Below, one piece after another: positions 31,230 to 39,419 of a stretch of 64,000 nt of DNA (its first letter is position 1; every line of letters begins with the position of its first letter). Position numbers and translations under genes: made by a program. Source of the DNA: Streptosporangium sp. NBC_01495 (GTDB lineage: Bacteria > Actinomycetota > Actinomycetes > Streptosporangiales > Streptosporangiaceae); assembly GCF_036250735.1 (NCBI RefSeq), contig NZ_CP109430.1:5084001-5148000 (forward strand), given 5' to 3'. The notes beneath the pieces are model-generated. The model did not search any database, was not told where the DNA came from, and was given only the letters and a program-made list of their open reading frames with translations.

Positions 31230-32038
31230 GAGATCACTACTCCTTCGTAGGTGGGGGTAACCAGGCCGCCGACCCAGTAGGTCTTGCCTCGGCTCTGAGC
31301 ATCCGGACGCACCGTCAAGGGCATCCCGGACCGGTTATGGACGACGACCTCCTTATCGGCGACGAGGCCACGCCAGGTCGCGATCACCACGGCGGCGACG
31401 GCTCCGGATCCGCACGACATCGTCTCGGCCTCCACCCCCCGCTCGTAGGTGCGGATTTTCAACGCCTGGTCGCCGCCGACACACTGAACGAAGTTGACGT
31501 TGCTGCCGAGAGGGGCGAGGTCAGGATGGCGGCGGACCAGGCGGCCCCACTGCTCGGCGTCGATGTCATCCACATCTGGCACGACCGCCACGACGTGCTC
31601 GGTGCCGGTCCACACGCCGTCGAACCACACCGGGCGGCCATCCAGCACGACCTGGAGACGGCGGGGCTCGACCGGGCCGACCTGGGCCGTCACCCATACT
31701 TCGGCGCCGGCCACCTGCGCCTGGTGTTCCACTCCAGCCATGACCAGGCGTATCTCCATCGTGGACAGGCCCAAGTCCTGCGCCACGTACCAGGCGGCGC
31801 ACCGCAGAGCGTTGGCGCACATGGTGGCCACCGACCCATCGGCGTTCCAGCAGGTCACGCCGAGGTCGCTGAGGTCGCCGTTGAGCGGGGCGCTGATGAC
31901 CAATCCGTCCGCACCAATGCCGGTATGACGGGCGCACAGCCTCCGGGCTGTGTGCGACCAGTCCTTATCCAGATCCGCAATGGTGCCGGTCAAGAGGATG
32001 AAGTCGTTCCCGGCGCCGTGGACCTTTCGAAACCGCAC
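31226..32038 (-). CDS. diaminopimelate epimerase-like protein
   Basis: 270 residues, GTG start with AAGGAG upstream. The DapF N-terminus is present (FRKVHGAGNDFIL). The first catalytic cysteine is in NADGSVATMCANALRC, where DapF usually has MCGNGxR. The second is in ERGVEAETMSCGSGAVA. Both cysteines of the PLP-independent epimerase pair are therefore kept, while glycines around the first are replaced by alanine. This suggests an amino-acid epimerase with altered substrate. It is coupled to the Ddl-like gene. Confidence 0.78.
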   Translation of the reverse strand: MRFRKVHGAGNDFILLTGTIADLDKDWSHTARRLCARHTGIGADGLVISAPLNGDLSDLGVTCWNADGSVATMCANALRCAAWYVAQDLGLSTMEIRLVMAGVEHQAQVAGAEVWVTAQVGPVEPRRLQVVLDGRPVWFDGVWTGTEHVVAVVPDVDDIDAEQWGRLVRRHPDLAPLGSNVNFVQCVGGDQALKIRTYERGVEAETMSCGSGAVAAVVIATWRGLVADKEVVVHNRSGMPLTVRPDAQSRGKTYWVGGLVTPTYEGVVIS

Positions 32039-32075
32039 GGATCACTGCTCCTTCACGTTCCCAGATCACGGGAGG

Positions 32076-32098
32076 GCGCCGCGTCCTTCACGCGGCGC
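32076..32098. terminator. perfect hairpin inside the island operon
   Basis: GCGCCGCG (32076-32083), 7-nt loop, CGCGGCGC (32091-32098). It lies between the Cys-rich protein gene and the DapF-like gene, 38 bp before the latter. It may set the ratio of upstream to downstream expression or mark a separate promoter for the three enzyme genes. Confidence 0.5.
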
Positions 32099-32269
32099 TT
32101 TGGTGTGGTGCCCCCTGACTGCTCCCTCCCTCGTCCTGCGTGACTCAGAGGGATGGTGACGTGGGGTTCACCTACAGCCAGGGGGTGTTGAGGCCCCCGA
32201 TAGGGCGGCGGCCGGGTGTGGACCGTCCAGGGAAAGGAGTGCCCTACCGGGGGGAGCTTGTTACGGGGT

Positions 32270-32884
32270 TCAGCCCTGCACGGGCTGGAGGTCTTCAAGC
32301 CGGACGATGAGCTGCGTGGCCAGCGCCTGCTTCAGGAGGTGGCGATCGTTCAGGTTGACAGGGATCTGATGGCGGATTTCCACCACCCGGCCGCCGTCAT
32401 CCGCGCCGTACAGGTTGACCAGTACCGCGACCGGGGTGTAGTCGCTGACGGTGCAGACGACCGGCGGCTCTCGACGCAGCTTCGGGCAGGCGGTCAGTGC
32501 CTCGGCCACGTGCGCTTTACAGGTGGGCGGGTGAGCTGTGGGCCAGGGCGACCGGAAGTCACCGGCCAACGCGGAGGTCAAGATCCAACTGATACGCCCG
32601 GTGTCGGGGTCAATGGCCGACTTCCCGCACACCCGGCACAGCCCTTGCATCATGCACCGACGTTGCCGCAGCGTATGCACCAGGTTCCACTGGATCCTTC
32701 CCTCACGCGCGGTGCCGCAGCGAGCCCACAGCACCCCGAACATCCACTCCAGCGGAAGCGCGTCACGGTAGGTCAGCCGGGACATTCCGTCCACCCACTC
32801 GAAGGCCAGCGGCAGATCCAAGTTCTCCTCGGCGTACGACGTGACGTAGGGCTTGCGAAGCTGTGTCGGCGCGGCGGAGGTCAT
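32270..32884 (-). CDS. hypothetical protein with a zinc-finger-like cysteine cluster
   Basis: 204 residues. LCRVCGKSAIDPDTG followed about 25 residues later by HPPTCKAHVAEALTACP suggests a Cys/His metal site. The rest has no recognised family. Its ATG overlaps the stop of the upstream gene (ATGA). Because it stands with the epimerase and ligase genes and not with a known transposition gene, a structural or targeting role in the same pathway is possible. Confidence 0.6.
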   Translation of the reverse strand: MTSAAPTQLRKPYVTSYAEENLDLPLAFEWVDGMSRLTYRDALPLEWMFGVLWARCGTAREGRIQWNLVHTLRQRRCMMQGLCRVCGKSAIDPDTGRISWILTSALAGDFRSPWPTAHPPTCKAHVAEALTACPKLRREPPVVCTVSDYTPVAVLVNLYGADDGGRVVEIRHQIPVNLNDRHLLKQALATQLIVRLEDLQPVQG

Positions 32885-33240
32885 GACCTGCCGCCTGGTT
32901 GAGTGGTGAGGATCAGGTCTGCGACCTGCTGCGGTTCCCGCACCGTCTGCAGGTCGGGGCCGTTTCGCAGGGACACCAGGTAGCAGCCGGAGTGCGGTCC
33001 GATGGTCACCGTGGCGGTGACCGATCCGTCACCTTCGTGCACGACCAGCTCGGGGGCGTACAGCTCGGGCTCCCCCAGTTGGATCGGTCGGCCCTCGTCA
33101 TCGGACAGCCTCAGGCTGATGATCTGGACGGGGTACGAGCGAACCTCGTACCCCTTCAGTAGCTGGCGCACGGCGGCCAACTGGCTGTCATCCGCGGGGC
33201 GCGGTACAGCGCCTAATAGGCTCGCTGTGGCAGTGCTCAC
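32881..33240 (-). CDS. hypothetical protein, first gene of the island operon
   Basis: 119 residues from GTG 33240, with AGGAGG 6 bp upstream. It is predicted to be mostly beta-strand (YPVQIISLRLSDDEGRPIQL, then VTATVTIGPHSGCYLVSL). No family is recognised. Translationally coupled to the Cys-rich gene. The small single-domain shape would suit a carrier or binding protein, but no phosphopantetheine serine motif is seen. Confidence 0.6.
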   Translation of the reverse strand: MSTATASLLGAVPRPADDSQLAAVRQLLKGYEVRSYPVQIISLRLSDDEGRPIQLGEPELYAPELVVHEGDGSVTATVTIGPHSGCYLVSLRNGPDLQTVREPQQVADLILTTQPGGRS

Positions 33241-33682
33241 GAACACCTCCTGGGCTCTTGCTCGTGGGGGTTCGCGGTGCGGGCCTGTGACGAGAAGGCG
33301 TAGCAGGCCCGCACCGCCCCTGTGCACCTCTATCGGCCTGACCCGGGGTGCACGGGTAGTTCAGCGCGGCAACCCCAGAGTGTTCCCTCCACAGGTGCCG
33401 CGCTGGTCTCATGGCGTCCGCTACTCGTCCGGCGGCTTGCCGAGGGCGGCGGCAATCCGGCCGGCCACCGCTAATTACGGAAAGCCGTGGCTTGACATTA
33501 GGAGCCGATGGGCCATCCCAACAGGGTCGCGGGGGGGTCGCGGTGTGTCATTCCTGTGTCGTGGGAGGGTCGTGCGAAACGGAGTGCCGCAAGGAACGGG
33601 TACAAAAAGAACAGGCCCTCTAGGCTCGAAGCATCGGGGAAGCGAAAGGTCAGCTCTTGGTCCAGATGAGAGCGTGTAACTC
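33241..33682. other. 442 bp divergent promoter region of the island
   Basis: It separates the reverse operon from the TPR regulator. A TTGACA is at about 33493-33498 on the + strand, without a clear -10. The region is less GC-rich than most of the window. No small ORF with a ribosome site was found. Binding sites for the TPR regulator are expected here but none could be defined. Confidence 0.45.
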
Positions 33683-35023
33683 ATGCCCAATCAGCGCAGT
33701 CTTCTCAAAGAACTCCTAGCGAAACGGCACCTCACGTCACGAGCAGCGTTCGCCGGGGAGTACGACAAGGTCGCTCGGGGGCTCGGGAAAAACTTCATCG
33801 GATCGGCCCCCAGTGCGGAGCAGTTCAAACGGTGGTTGACGTGCAAGGTCAAGACACTGCCTCGCGCTGATCATTGCCGTGTCCTTGAGAAGATGTTCCC
33901 GGGATATAGCGCAGAAGAGCTTTTATCCCCATATGACCCAATCGAGATTCCTGCGGGCGATGACAGGCCGCACGTACAAGAGGAGACGACCACGAACCGG
34001 CGAGCCGTATTTCGGATTGGTGCAGGGGCCGTGGCCGCTGGACTGGTCGAAAGCGTATGGACTGGCCCGGACCTGCTTGAAAAGGTCTTGGACTCAGGTA
34101 GCGTCGGCGAAGGCCGACTGCTGCACCTGGAGCAAGAAGCGCGACGACTGGGGCAGAAAGTAGTAAAGGTTCCCCCAGCCAGTCTGTTGCAAGAAACGAT
34201 GCTGAACCTGGCCGGTGTCCAGGATCTTCTCGGGCAACGACAGCCGGCCGACGCGCAGCAGCGTCTCGCCCGAGTCGGAGCTCAACTCGCCACCGTCGTT
34301 GGTGAGATCCTGTTCAACTCCAACCACTTCGGGCTCGCGCGCCGCTGGTACCGCGCGGCTAACCGCGCCGCCCAAGAAGCAGGAGACCGCTATCTTGGGG
34401 ACATCGCTCTGGCTGGCGGCGCCTATCTGCCCACCTATGACGGGGAGCCGCGTGAGGTGCTCGCCCACGTGCTTCCCCGCCTGGAGCAGGGGCCGTCGCC
34501 CAGCCCGGCGGTTGCCTGGCTATGGGGATTCGCCGCCAAGGCGTACGCCGCTCTCGGCGACCGGGCCGCGTTCGAGCGGGCGATCGAGGCTAGCCGGACC
34601 GCCTTAGAGCGGTCATCCCCTGGGACTGTTCTGCCGGGGATCTTTTCATTCCTGCCCGAGAAGCTCTCCTTCTATGAGGCGCGCGGCCGAGGCGATCTCG
34701 GGGACGCTGATGGGGCCGCTGCTGCTGCCTCCAGGGCGTTGGCGGACTATGACCTGACCGATACCACCGAACCAGCCCTCGTTCGATTCGAACACGCTTC
34801 TGCGCTCGCAAAGAGCGGCGAGCTCAGGGAGGCATATCGAATCGCGTTCGGCGCCGTCTCTGATGAACACACCTTTCACAGCGCCAGCGTGGTGACCCGT
34901 GCGCGCGAGTTCGGTAATCTGCTCGATCCAAGGAGCCAGACGGGCCGTGACTGGCGGGAAGTTCTGGCCAATCTTCAACTGCCCGATGTCTCTATCCCAG
35001 CCCTCCCATCGTCAAGGACCTGA
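33683..35023 (+). CDS. XRE-TPR-type regulator
   Basis: 446 residues. The N-terminus resembles the DNA-binding part of Streptomyces XRE-TPR proteins (LPRADHCRVLEKMFPGYSAE). A short TNRRAVFRIGAGAVAAGL linker is followed by about 300 residues of helical TPR-like repeats (ARRWYRAANRAAQEAGDRYL and others). Such proteins often control neighbouring biosynthetic or mobile genes through a small ligand or peptide. Codon use is noticeably less GC-rich than in surrounding genes, supporting transfer. Confidence 0.7.
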   Translation: MPNQRSLLKELLAKRHLTSRAAFAGEYDKVARGLGKNFIGSAPSAEQFKRWLTCKVKTLPRADHCRVLEKMFPGYSAEELLSPYDPIEIPAGDDRPHVQEETTTNRRAVFRIGAGAVAAGLVESVWTGPDLLEKVLDSGSVGEGRLLHLEQEARRLGQKVVKVPPASLLQETMLNLAGVQDLLGQRQPADAQQRLARVGAQLATVVGEILFNSNHFGLARRWYRAANRAAQEAGDRYLGDIALAGGAYLPTYDGEPREVLAHVLPRLEQGPSPSPAVAWLWGFAAKAYAALGDRAAFERAIEASRTALERSSPGTVLPGIFSFLPEKLSFYEARGRGDLGDADGAAAAASRALADYDLTDTTEPALVRFEHASALAKSGELREAYRIAFGAVSDEHTFHSASVVTRAREFGNLLDPRSQTGRDWREVLANLQLPDVSIPALPSSRT

Positions 35024-35025
35024 TC

Positions 35026-35499
35026 ATGATGAACGCTCGCGGCCTGCTGGAGGAGTACGTCATGGGCGGGAAGCTCATGCAGATCACCACCCTCGCCGAT
35101 GATGGGGCTCCGCAGACGTGCAGCGTTTGGTACGACGCTCATTTCGCTCCTGACGTTCTGCGGTGGATTTCTCGCGACGATCGTGCCCATAGCGTCAACG
35201 TTCGTACGGACCCGCGTGTCTCTGGTGCGATCGTCGCGATCTCTCTGGACGGGCTGGGGCAGACGGTGCGAGGCGTGTCCTTCGCTGGACAGGCCCGCGA
35301 GCTTCCCCCCGCAGGCATCGACGAGGAGATCGCGGAGTTCGTTGCCCGCTGGCCAGCCGCAGCGGATGCCCTGGACCGGGCGAAACTCAGGAGCGGACGA
35401 ACCCCGACACGGCTGTATGAGGCCACGATTACGCAATGGGTGCTGTTCGATGAACAGCACTTCCCGGGCGAGCCCCGCCAGGTGGTAGCCGCCAGTTGA
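35026..35499 (+). CDS. pyridoxamine 5'-phosphate oxidase-fold protein
   Basis: 157 residues. It shows MQITTLADDGAPQTCSVWYD, a strand with VLRWISRDDRAHSVNVRTDP and QWVLFDEQHFPGEP, the split-barrel FMN-binding fold. It starts 2 bp after the regulator's stop, with AAGGA upstream, so it belongs to that operon. FMN or F420-dependent redox chemistry is possible; the substrate is not predictable. Confidence 0.75.
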   Translation: MMNARGLLEEYVMGGKLMQITTLADDGAPQTCSVWYDAHFAPDVLRWISRDDRAHSVNVRTDPRVSGAIVAISLDGLGQTVRGVSFAGQARELPPAGIDEEIAEFVARWPAAADALDRAKLRSGRTPTRLYEATITQWVLFDEQHFPGEPRQVVAAS

Positions 35500-35509
35500 G
35501 GCGCCTGAG

Positions 35510-35676
35510 TCCATGGTGGCGGGCAGGATCAGCGGTAGACCCTCTTCAAGAAGGCGGATTCGCAGCGGGTTCATGACGAGGCGCAGCAGTTCGACCGGGC
35601 GGCCGTGCGGACCGAGGATGACGCTGGGCCTCAGCAGCTCATCCCGCTCCGCGCCAATCCCCTCCGACAACGACAT
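35510..35676 (-). pseudogene. possible 5' gene fragment at the island edge
   Basis: A reverse frame starts at ATG 35676 (MSLSEGIGAERDELL, then PSVILGPHGRPVELLRLVMN). It looks coding for about 55 residues, then runs into the antisense of the PPOX gene. No family was recognised. It may be the start of a recombination gene cut off when the island formed. Confidence 0.3.
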
Positions 35677-35715
35677 GGTCGTCGCAACTCCTCAGATCGA
35701 GATGTTGCGACGACC
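35677..35715. repeat. 12-bp perfect inverted repeat at the island edge
   Basis: GGTCGTCGCAAC (35677-35688) and GTTGCGACGACC (35704-35715) are exact reverse complements around 15 nt. The right arm runs into the direct repeat starting at 35711. It could be a terminator, a recombinase binding site or the end of an insertion sequence. Confidence 0.6.
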
Positions 35716-35741
35716 ACGTGAACCCAAGACTTGGCCGGGGC
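35711..35741. repeat. right copy of the island's flanking direct repeat
   Basis: It begins CGACCACGTGAACCCAAGAC and continues TTGGCCGGGGC. It matches 29501-29530 except for one inserted T. The two copies enclose about 6.2 kb containing the epimerase, ligase, peptidase and regulator genes, as expected for attL/attR or for target sequence duplicated on insertion. Confidence 0.75.
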
Positions 35742-35759
35742 GTTCGCCGTTCGGCTCAC

Positions 35760-36389
35760 CTATCCGTACGTGGGGTGCTGCGGCCAGCCGGGTGGGGAGT
35801 CCTCCCACTCCTCCTGCCTGCCGTACGGGGTGAGGTCGAGGATGCTGTTGGCGAAGACGAGCCGGTCCACGCCTCGGGAGGTGGTGTTGTACGTCCGATA
35901 GACGTCCTCGCCGTCGCGCAGGAACACGCTCAGCATGAAGCCGCCACCGGCGCCGCAGTCCTCCGCGAACGACGTGCCACGCGACGACACGAACGGCACC
36001 GTCCAGCCCATCCGCGCCTTGTACGCCTCGATCTGGGCGAGCGGCATGTTCGACACGGTCACCCACGTGGTCCCCCGCCCGGCCAGCAGGGACGGCCCGG
36101 CCGCGGGGACGTTGTTCGTCAACCAGGTGCAGCCCGGACAGTAATGGTCCGGCCCGATGTCCATGAACTGGTAGACGACCAGCTGCCTTTGCCCCTCGAA
36201 CAGGTCGAGCAGGGTCTTCGTGCCGGACGGCGTGTCGAAGGCGTACCCTCCGTCGAACCTGACCATCGGGAGACGACGACGACGCGCGGCGAGCGCGTCC
36301 TGCGCGCGGGTTGCCTCCTTCTCGGCCTTGAGCAGCTCGTCGCGGGCCTGCTGCCACTCCTCGACCGAAACGATCTCTGGTTTCTCCAT
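35760..36389 (-). CDS. DUF899-family thioredoxin-like protein
   Basis: 209 residues from ATG 36389. VVYQFMDIGPDHYCPGCTWL contains a CxxC at the position expected for the thioredoxin fold of DUF899. FVSSRGTSFAEDCG and VYRTYNTTSRGVDRL follow. The family is common in actinomycetes and has no established reaction. It lies just outside the island repeat and belongs to the host backbone. Confidence 0.8.
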   Translation of the reverse strand: MEKPEIVSVEEWQQARDELLKAEKEATRAQDALAARRRRLPMVRFDGGYAFDTPSGTKTLLDLFEGQRQLVVYQFMDIGPDHYCPGCTWLTNNVPAAGPSLLAGRGTTWVTVSNMPLAQIEAYKARMGWTVPFVSSRGTSFAEDCGAGGGFMLSVFLRDGEDVYRTYNTTSRGVDRLVFANSILDLTPYGRQEEWEDSPPGWPQHPTYG

Positions 36390-36477
36390 CCGCCGATTGT
36401 GTCCGACGGGACCGACAAAACTTCGCGGCCTCCGGGAGGGCACGGCCCTGCCGTCCGGCCTCCCGCGACGAGGATTC

Positions 36478-38379
36478 TCATGGGGCGACGATCTGCGCGG
36501 CGAGGGCGGAGGCCCGTTCGGTGCCGAGCCGCCCGTCGGCGACCACGACGGTGATCGCGCGTTCCAGCCGGTCGGGGACGCTCAGCGGCGCGTCCCAGGC
36601 CAGGGCCGGTCCGACGCCGGGGTATTCGGCGACGCGGACGAACCACGGGTCGAGCCCGAGGGTCTGCACGAACAGCAGGCTCCAGTCGTCGGAGGTCAAC
36701 GCCAGCCAGGGTGAGAGACCGCCGTGCACGGCCTGCTCGCCGGAGACGCCGGCGGCGAAGACGTCCAGCCCGGTGGAGTCCCCGGGCGCGCGCCAGAAGA
36801 ACCCGCCGTAGCCGGCGCCGGTCCGGCCCTTGCAGGCCGAACTCTGGATCGACAGCGGCTCGCCGGTCCGGTTGTCCAGCGTGAAGGCGACGTCCAGCGC
36901 CCAGGCGCCGGGCAGGGCGCGGGCGGTGAGGGTCCGCTCCTCGACGGCCAGGACGGTGCCGTCCGGTCCGACCCAGTCGAGGTGCTCGGCGAAGCCGCCG
37001 TCCACCGGGCGCAGCGAGCGCCGCCGCTGCCGCCCGTGGTTGGGGAGGACCTTCGGACCGGTGCCGGGCACGTAGGTGGAGCCGCCCCAGAAGTTGACCC
37101 CGTTGACATCGGAGATCGCCACGCTCGCCCCGAAGTGGTGCACGTGGTCGGCGGGCTGGGTCTCGGTCACGACCGTCCCGCGCAGGGTCCGGACCGGATG
37201 CAGGTGGGGCCGCGGCGCGTCCGTCGGCTGCAGGTCGCCCCGCTGGACGTAGGTCGCGACCTCCCGCGGACCGGCCCGCAGCACCGTCTCCGGCCAGGTG
37301 GCCGGCCGGGGGCCGGGGCCGCCGGGGAAACCGAGCTCCGACAGGGTTCTCAGCTCCGCCGCCGCGCGCACGGCCAGGCCCTCGATGCCCGGCAGCACCA
37401 GCCGGGACGGCTCCGTGCGGAAGCCGCCGACGGGCAGCGGGTCGGGGGCACGCCGGATCTCGTCGAGCAGCCGGGTGAAGCCGCCGGTCCGCTCCAGCGG
37501 CACCAGCAGTTCCTCGCCCTCCCTGATGTGCGCCAGGAGATTGCCGAGGAGGTCGACCCGGTCGAAGCCGGTGCGGACGCCGTCCACCTCGATCTCGTCG
37601 AGGGTGTAGAAGAGCAGGGCCGAGCGTGTCTCGCCGTGCAGATGAAGGTAGGGCTCGGTCCGGCGGCCGGCGCAGAGGCTCACGGTGATCGCGATGACGG
37701 TGCCGTCGGCGAGGCGGATCCGGGCGCTGGAGGTGTCGTCGCAGGAGATCGCGTTGGCCCGGTACAGCTCCAGCTCGATCCCCTCGACCGAGGAGGCCGC
37801 GTCGGCCCCCGCGACGGCCAGCGCGGTGGCCGCCGCGTGCGCGAACGGGTTGGTCAGCGCGCCGTCCATGACGTCCACGCCGTCCAGCCTGCGGTGTCCC
37901 GCCCAGGGGGCACGCGAGTAGTAGGTGAACGGGCGCGTCCAGGCTCCGGCGACGCCGATGCCGCGGATCGGCTCGCCCAGCAGCCGGGCCGCCGCGGGAA
38001 CGGCGGCCGAGCCGAGCGACTGGAAGCCGACCTGGCAGGCCAGCCCCGTCTCGGCCACGGCGGCGGAGATCCGCTCGAACTCCTCCACCGACGGCGTGGG
38101 GGGCTTCTCCAGCAGCACGTGCGCCCCGGCCCGCAGGGCCGCGACGGCCAGCGGGGCGTGGGTGTGGATCGGCGTCGCGATCACCGCGACCTCCGCCCCG
38201 GTCTCGGCGATCAGCGACGGCAGGTCCGCCGACGAGGGCACGTCGAGGCCGGGCGACGGCCGGGTGTCGCAGACCCCGGCGAGCTCGGCCCGGCCGGCCG
38301 CGGCCAGCCGCCGGACGTTCGCCAGATGGTTCCTCCCGTGGCCGTGCACCCCGGCGACCACCACGCGCACCGGCTTCAC
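36478..38379 (-). CDS. Gfo/Idh/MocA oxidoreductase fused to a DUF6807 domain
   Basis: 633 residues from GTG 38379. Residues 1-330 are an NAD(P)-dependent sugar oxidoreductase (VVVAGVHGHGRNHLANV; HVLLEKPPTPSVEEF). Residues about 335-633 are a DUF6807 (PmoA-like) beta domain (VHHFGASVAISDVNGVNFWG). The two halves are usually separate neighbours. The start overlaps the stop of the enolase-superfamily gene. It is probably the last enzyme of the reverse operon controlled by the LacI regulator, acting on a sugar or sugar-acid derivative. Confidence 0.8.
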   Translation of the reverse strand: MKPVRVVVAGVHGHGRNHLANVRRLAAAGRAELAGVCDTRPSPGLDVPSSADLPSLIAETGAEVAVIATPIHTHAPLAVAALRAGAHVLLEKPPTPSVEEFERISAAVAETGLACQVGFQSLGSAAVPAAARLLGEPIRGIGVAGAWTRPFTYYSRAPWAGHRRLDGVDVMDGALTNPFAHAAATALAVAGADAASSVEGIELELYRANAISCDDTSSARIRLADGTVIAITVSLCAGRRTEPYLHLHGETRSALLFYTLDEIEVDGVRTGFDRVDLLGNLLAHIREGEELLVPLERTGGFTRLLDEIRRAPDPLPVGGFRTEPSRLVLPGIEGLAVRAAAELRTLSELGFPGGPGPRPATWPETVLRAGPREVATYVQRGDLQPTDAPRPHLHPVRTLRGTVVTETQPADHVHHFGASVAISDVNGVNFWGGSTYVPGTGPKVLPNHGRQRRRSLRPVDGGFAEHLDWVGPDGTVLAVEERTLTARALPGAWALDVAFTLDNRTGEPLSIQSSACKGRTGAGYGGFFWRAPGDSTGLDVFAAGVSGEQAVHGGLSPWLALTSDDWSLLFVQTLGLDPWFVRVAEYPGVGPALAWDAPLSVPDRLERAITVVVADGRLGTERASALAAQIVAP

Positions 38380-39419
38380 GGCACCCACCTCGTCGGCGCT
38401 CCGGTCGCCCGCAGCTCCGGCCCGGCGATCTCCACCGGGAGGGGCTGGGCGAGCAACCCGAGATCGGTCAGCGCGGCGTCCTCCACCCTCTCCACCATCG
38501 CGGGACGGTGCAGCGCGAGGGCGAGCTGGCCCGACAGCTCGGTGAGCAGGTGCGGATAGACCGGGACGCCGAAGACCCGGGCGAGCTCGGCGATCCGCAG
38601 GAACGGCGTGATCCCGCCGACCCGCACCAGGTTCGGCTGGACGACGTCGCAGGCGCCCCCCGTCAGCAGGTCGCGGAACCCGTGGGCGGTGGCGACGTTC
38701 TCGCCGACCGCGACCGGGGTGCCGATGCTCCGCCGCAGCTCCATCTGGGCGGCCAGGTCGTCGGCGGGCAGCGGTTCCTCGATCCAGAACAGGTCGTACC
38801 TCTCCAGGGCCCGCAGCGCGGTCCGGGCCCGGTGCAGGTCCCACCGCTGGTTGGCGTCGATCATCAGCAGCCGGTCGGGGCCGATCACCTCGCGGACCGC
38901 CGCCACCCGCTCGACGTCCTCGGCCAGCGAGGGGCGCCCGACCTTGATCTTGACCGCGGTGTATCCGGTGGCGACCCACCGTTCGGCCTGTGCCCGGAGT
39001 TCCTCCAGCGGGTAGTGGAGATTGACCCCGCTGCCGTAGACGGGGACGCTCTCGCGCCGCGCGCCGAGGACCTCGACCAGCGGACGCTCGCCGCAGCGCA
39101 GATCCCAGAGTGCGAGATCCACCCCGGCCAGGGCGATCGGGACGATCCCGGCCCGCCCCGCCTCGCCGAGGTGGGCTGACAGCCGGTCCCACACGAGCTC
39201 CGGATGCGGCGGCAGGCCGATCGCCGCGTCGCGGATGTCGTGCTCCAGCAGGGCCTTGACCGCCTGGGCCCCGATCTGCGGCGTCCACGCCATCCCGGTG
39301 CCGCTCCGCCCGTCGTCCAGCGTGATCGTGACGAGCAGCACGTGGTTGCGGGGCACGTCCGCGCCCCAGGGCCGGGCCAGGGGCACCGACCGCGGCGTGA
39401 CCGTCAAATCCTTGATCAT
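38376..39419 (-). CDS. enolase-superfamily sugar-acid dehydratase/cycloisomerase
   Basis: 347 residues of the mandelate racemase/muconate lactonising group. The catalytic lysine region is AVKIKVGRPS. Metal ligands are in LLMIDANQRWD, FWIEEPLPADD and VAVGENVATAHG. With a uronate dehydrogenase-like protein and a DapA-family dehydratase in the same operon, dehydration or lactone opening of an aldarate is the best guess. Its ATG overlaps the stop of the preceding gene (ATGA). Confidence 0.85.
   Translation of the reverse strand: MIKDLTVTPRSVPLARPWGADVPRNHVLLVTITLDDGRSGTGMAWTPQIGAQAVKALLEHDIRDAAIGLPPHPELVWDRLSAHLGEAGRAGIVPIALAGVDLALWDLRCGERPLVEVLGARRESVPVYGSGVNLHYPLEELRAQAERWVATGYTAVKIKVGRPSLAEDVERVAAVREVIGPDRLLMIDANQRWDLHRARTALRALERYDLFWIEEPLPADDLAAQMELRRSIGTPVAVGENVATAHGFRDLLTGGACDVVQPNLVRVGGITPFLRIAELARVFGVPVYPHLLTELSGQLALALHRPAMVERVEDAALTDLGLLAQPLPVEIAGPELRATGAPTRWVP

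Noticed and set aside
29609..33240. Lanthipeptide or bacteriocin export system around the C39-like peptidase
   Set aside because: No ABC transporter is fused or adjacent, and there is no double-glycine leader peptide or lanthionine synthetase.
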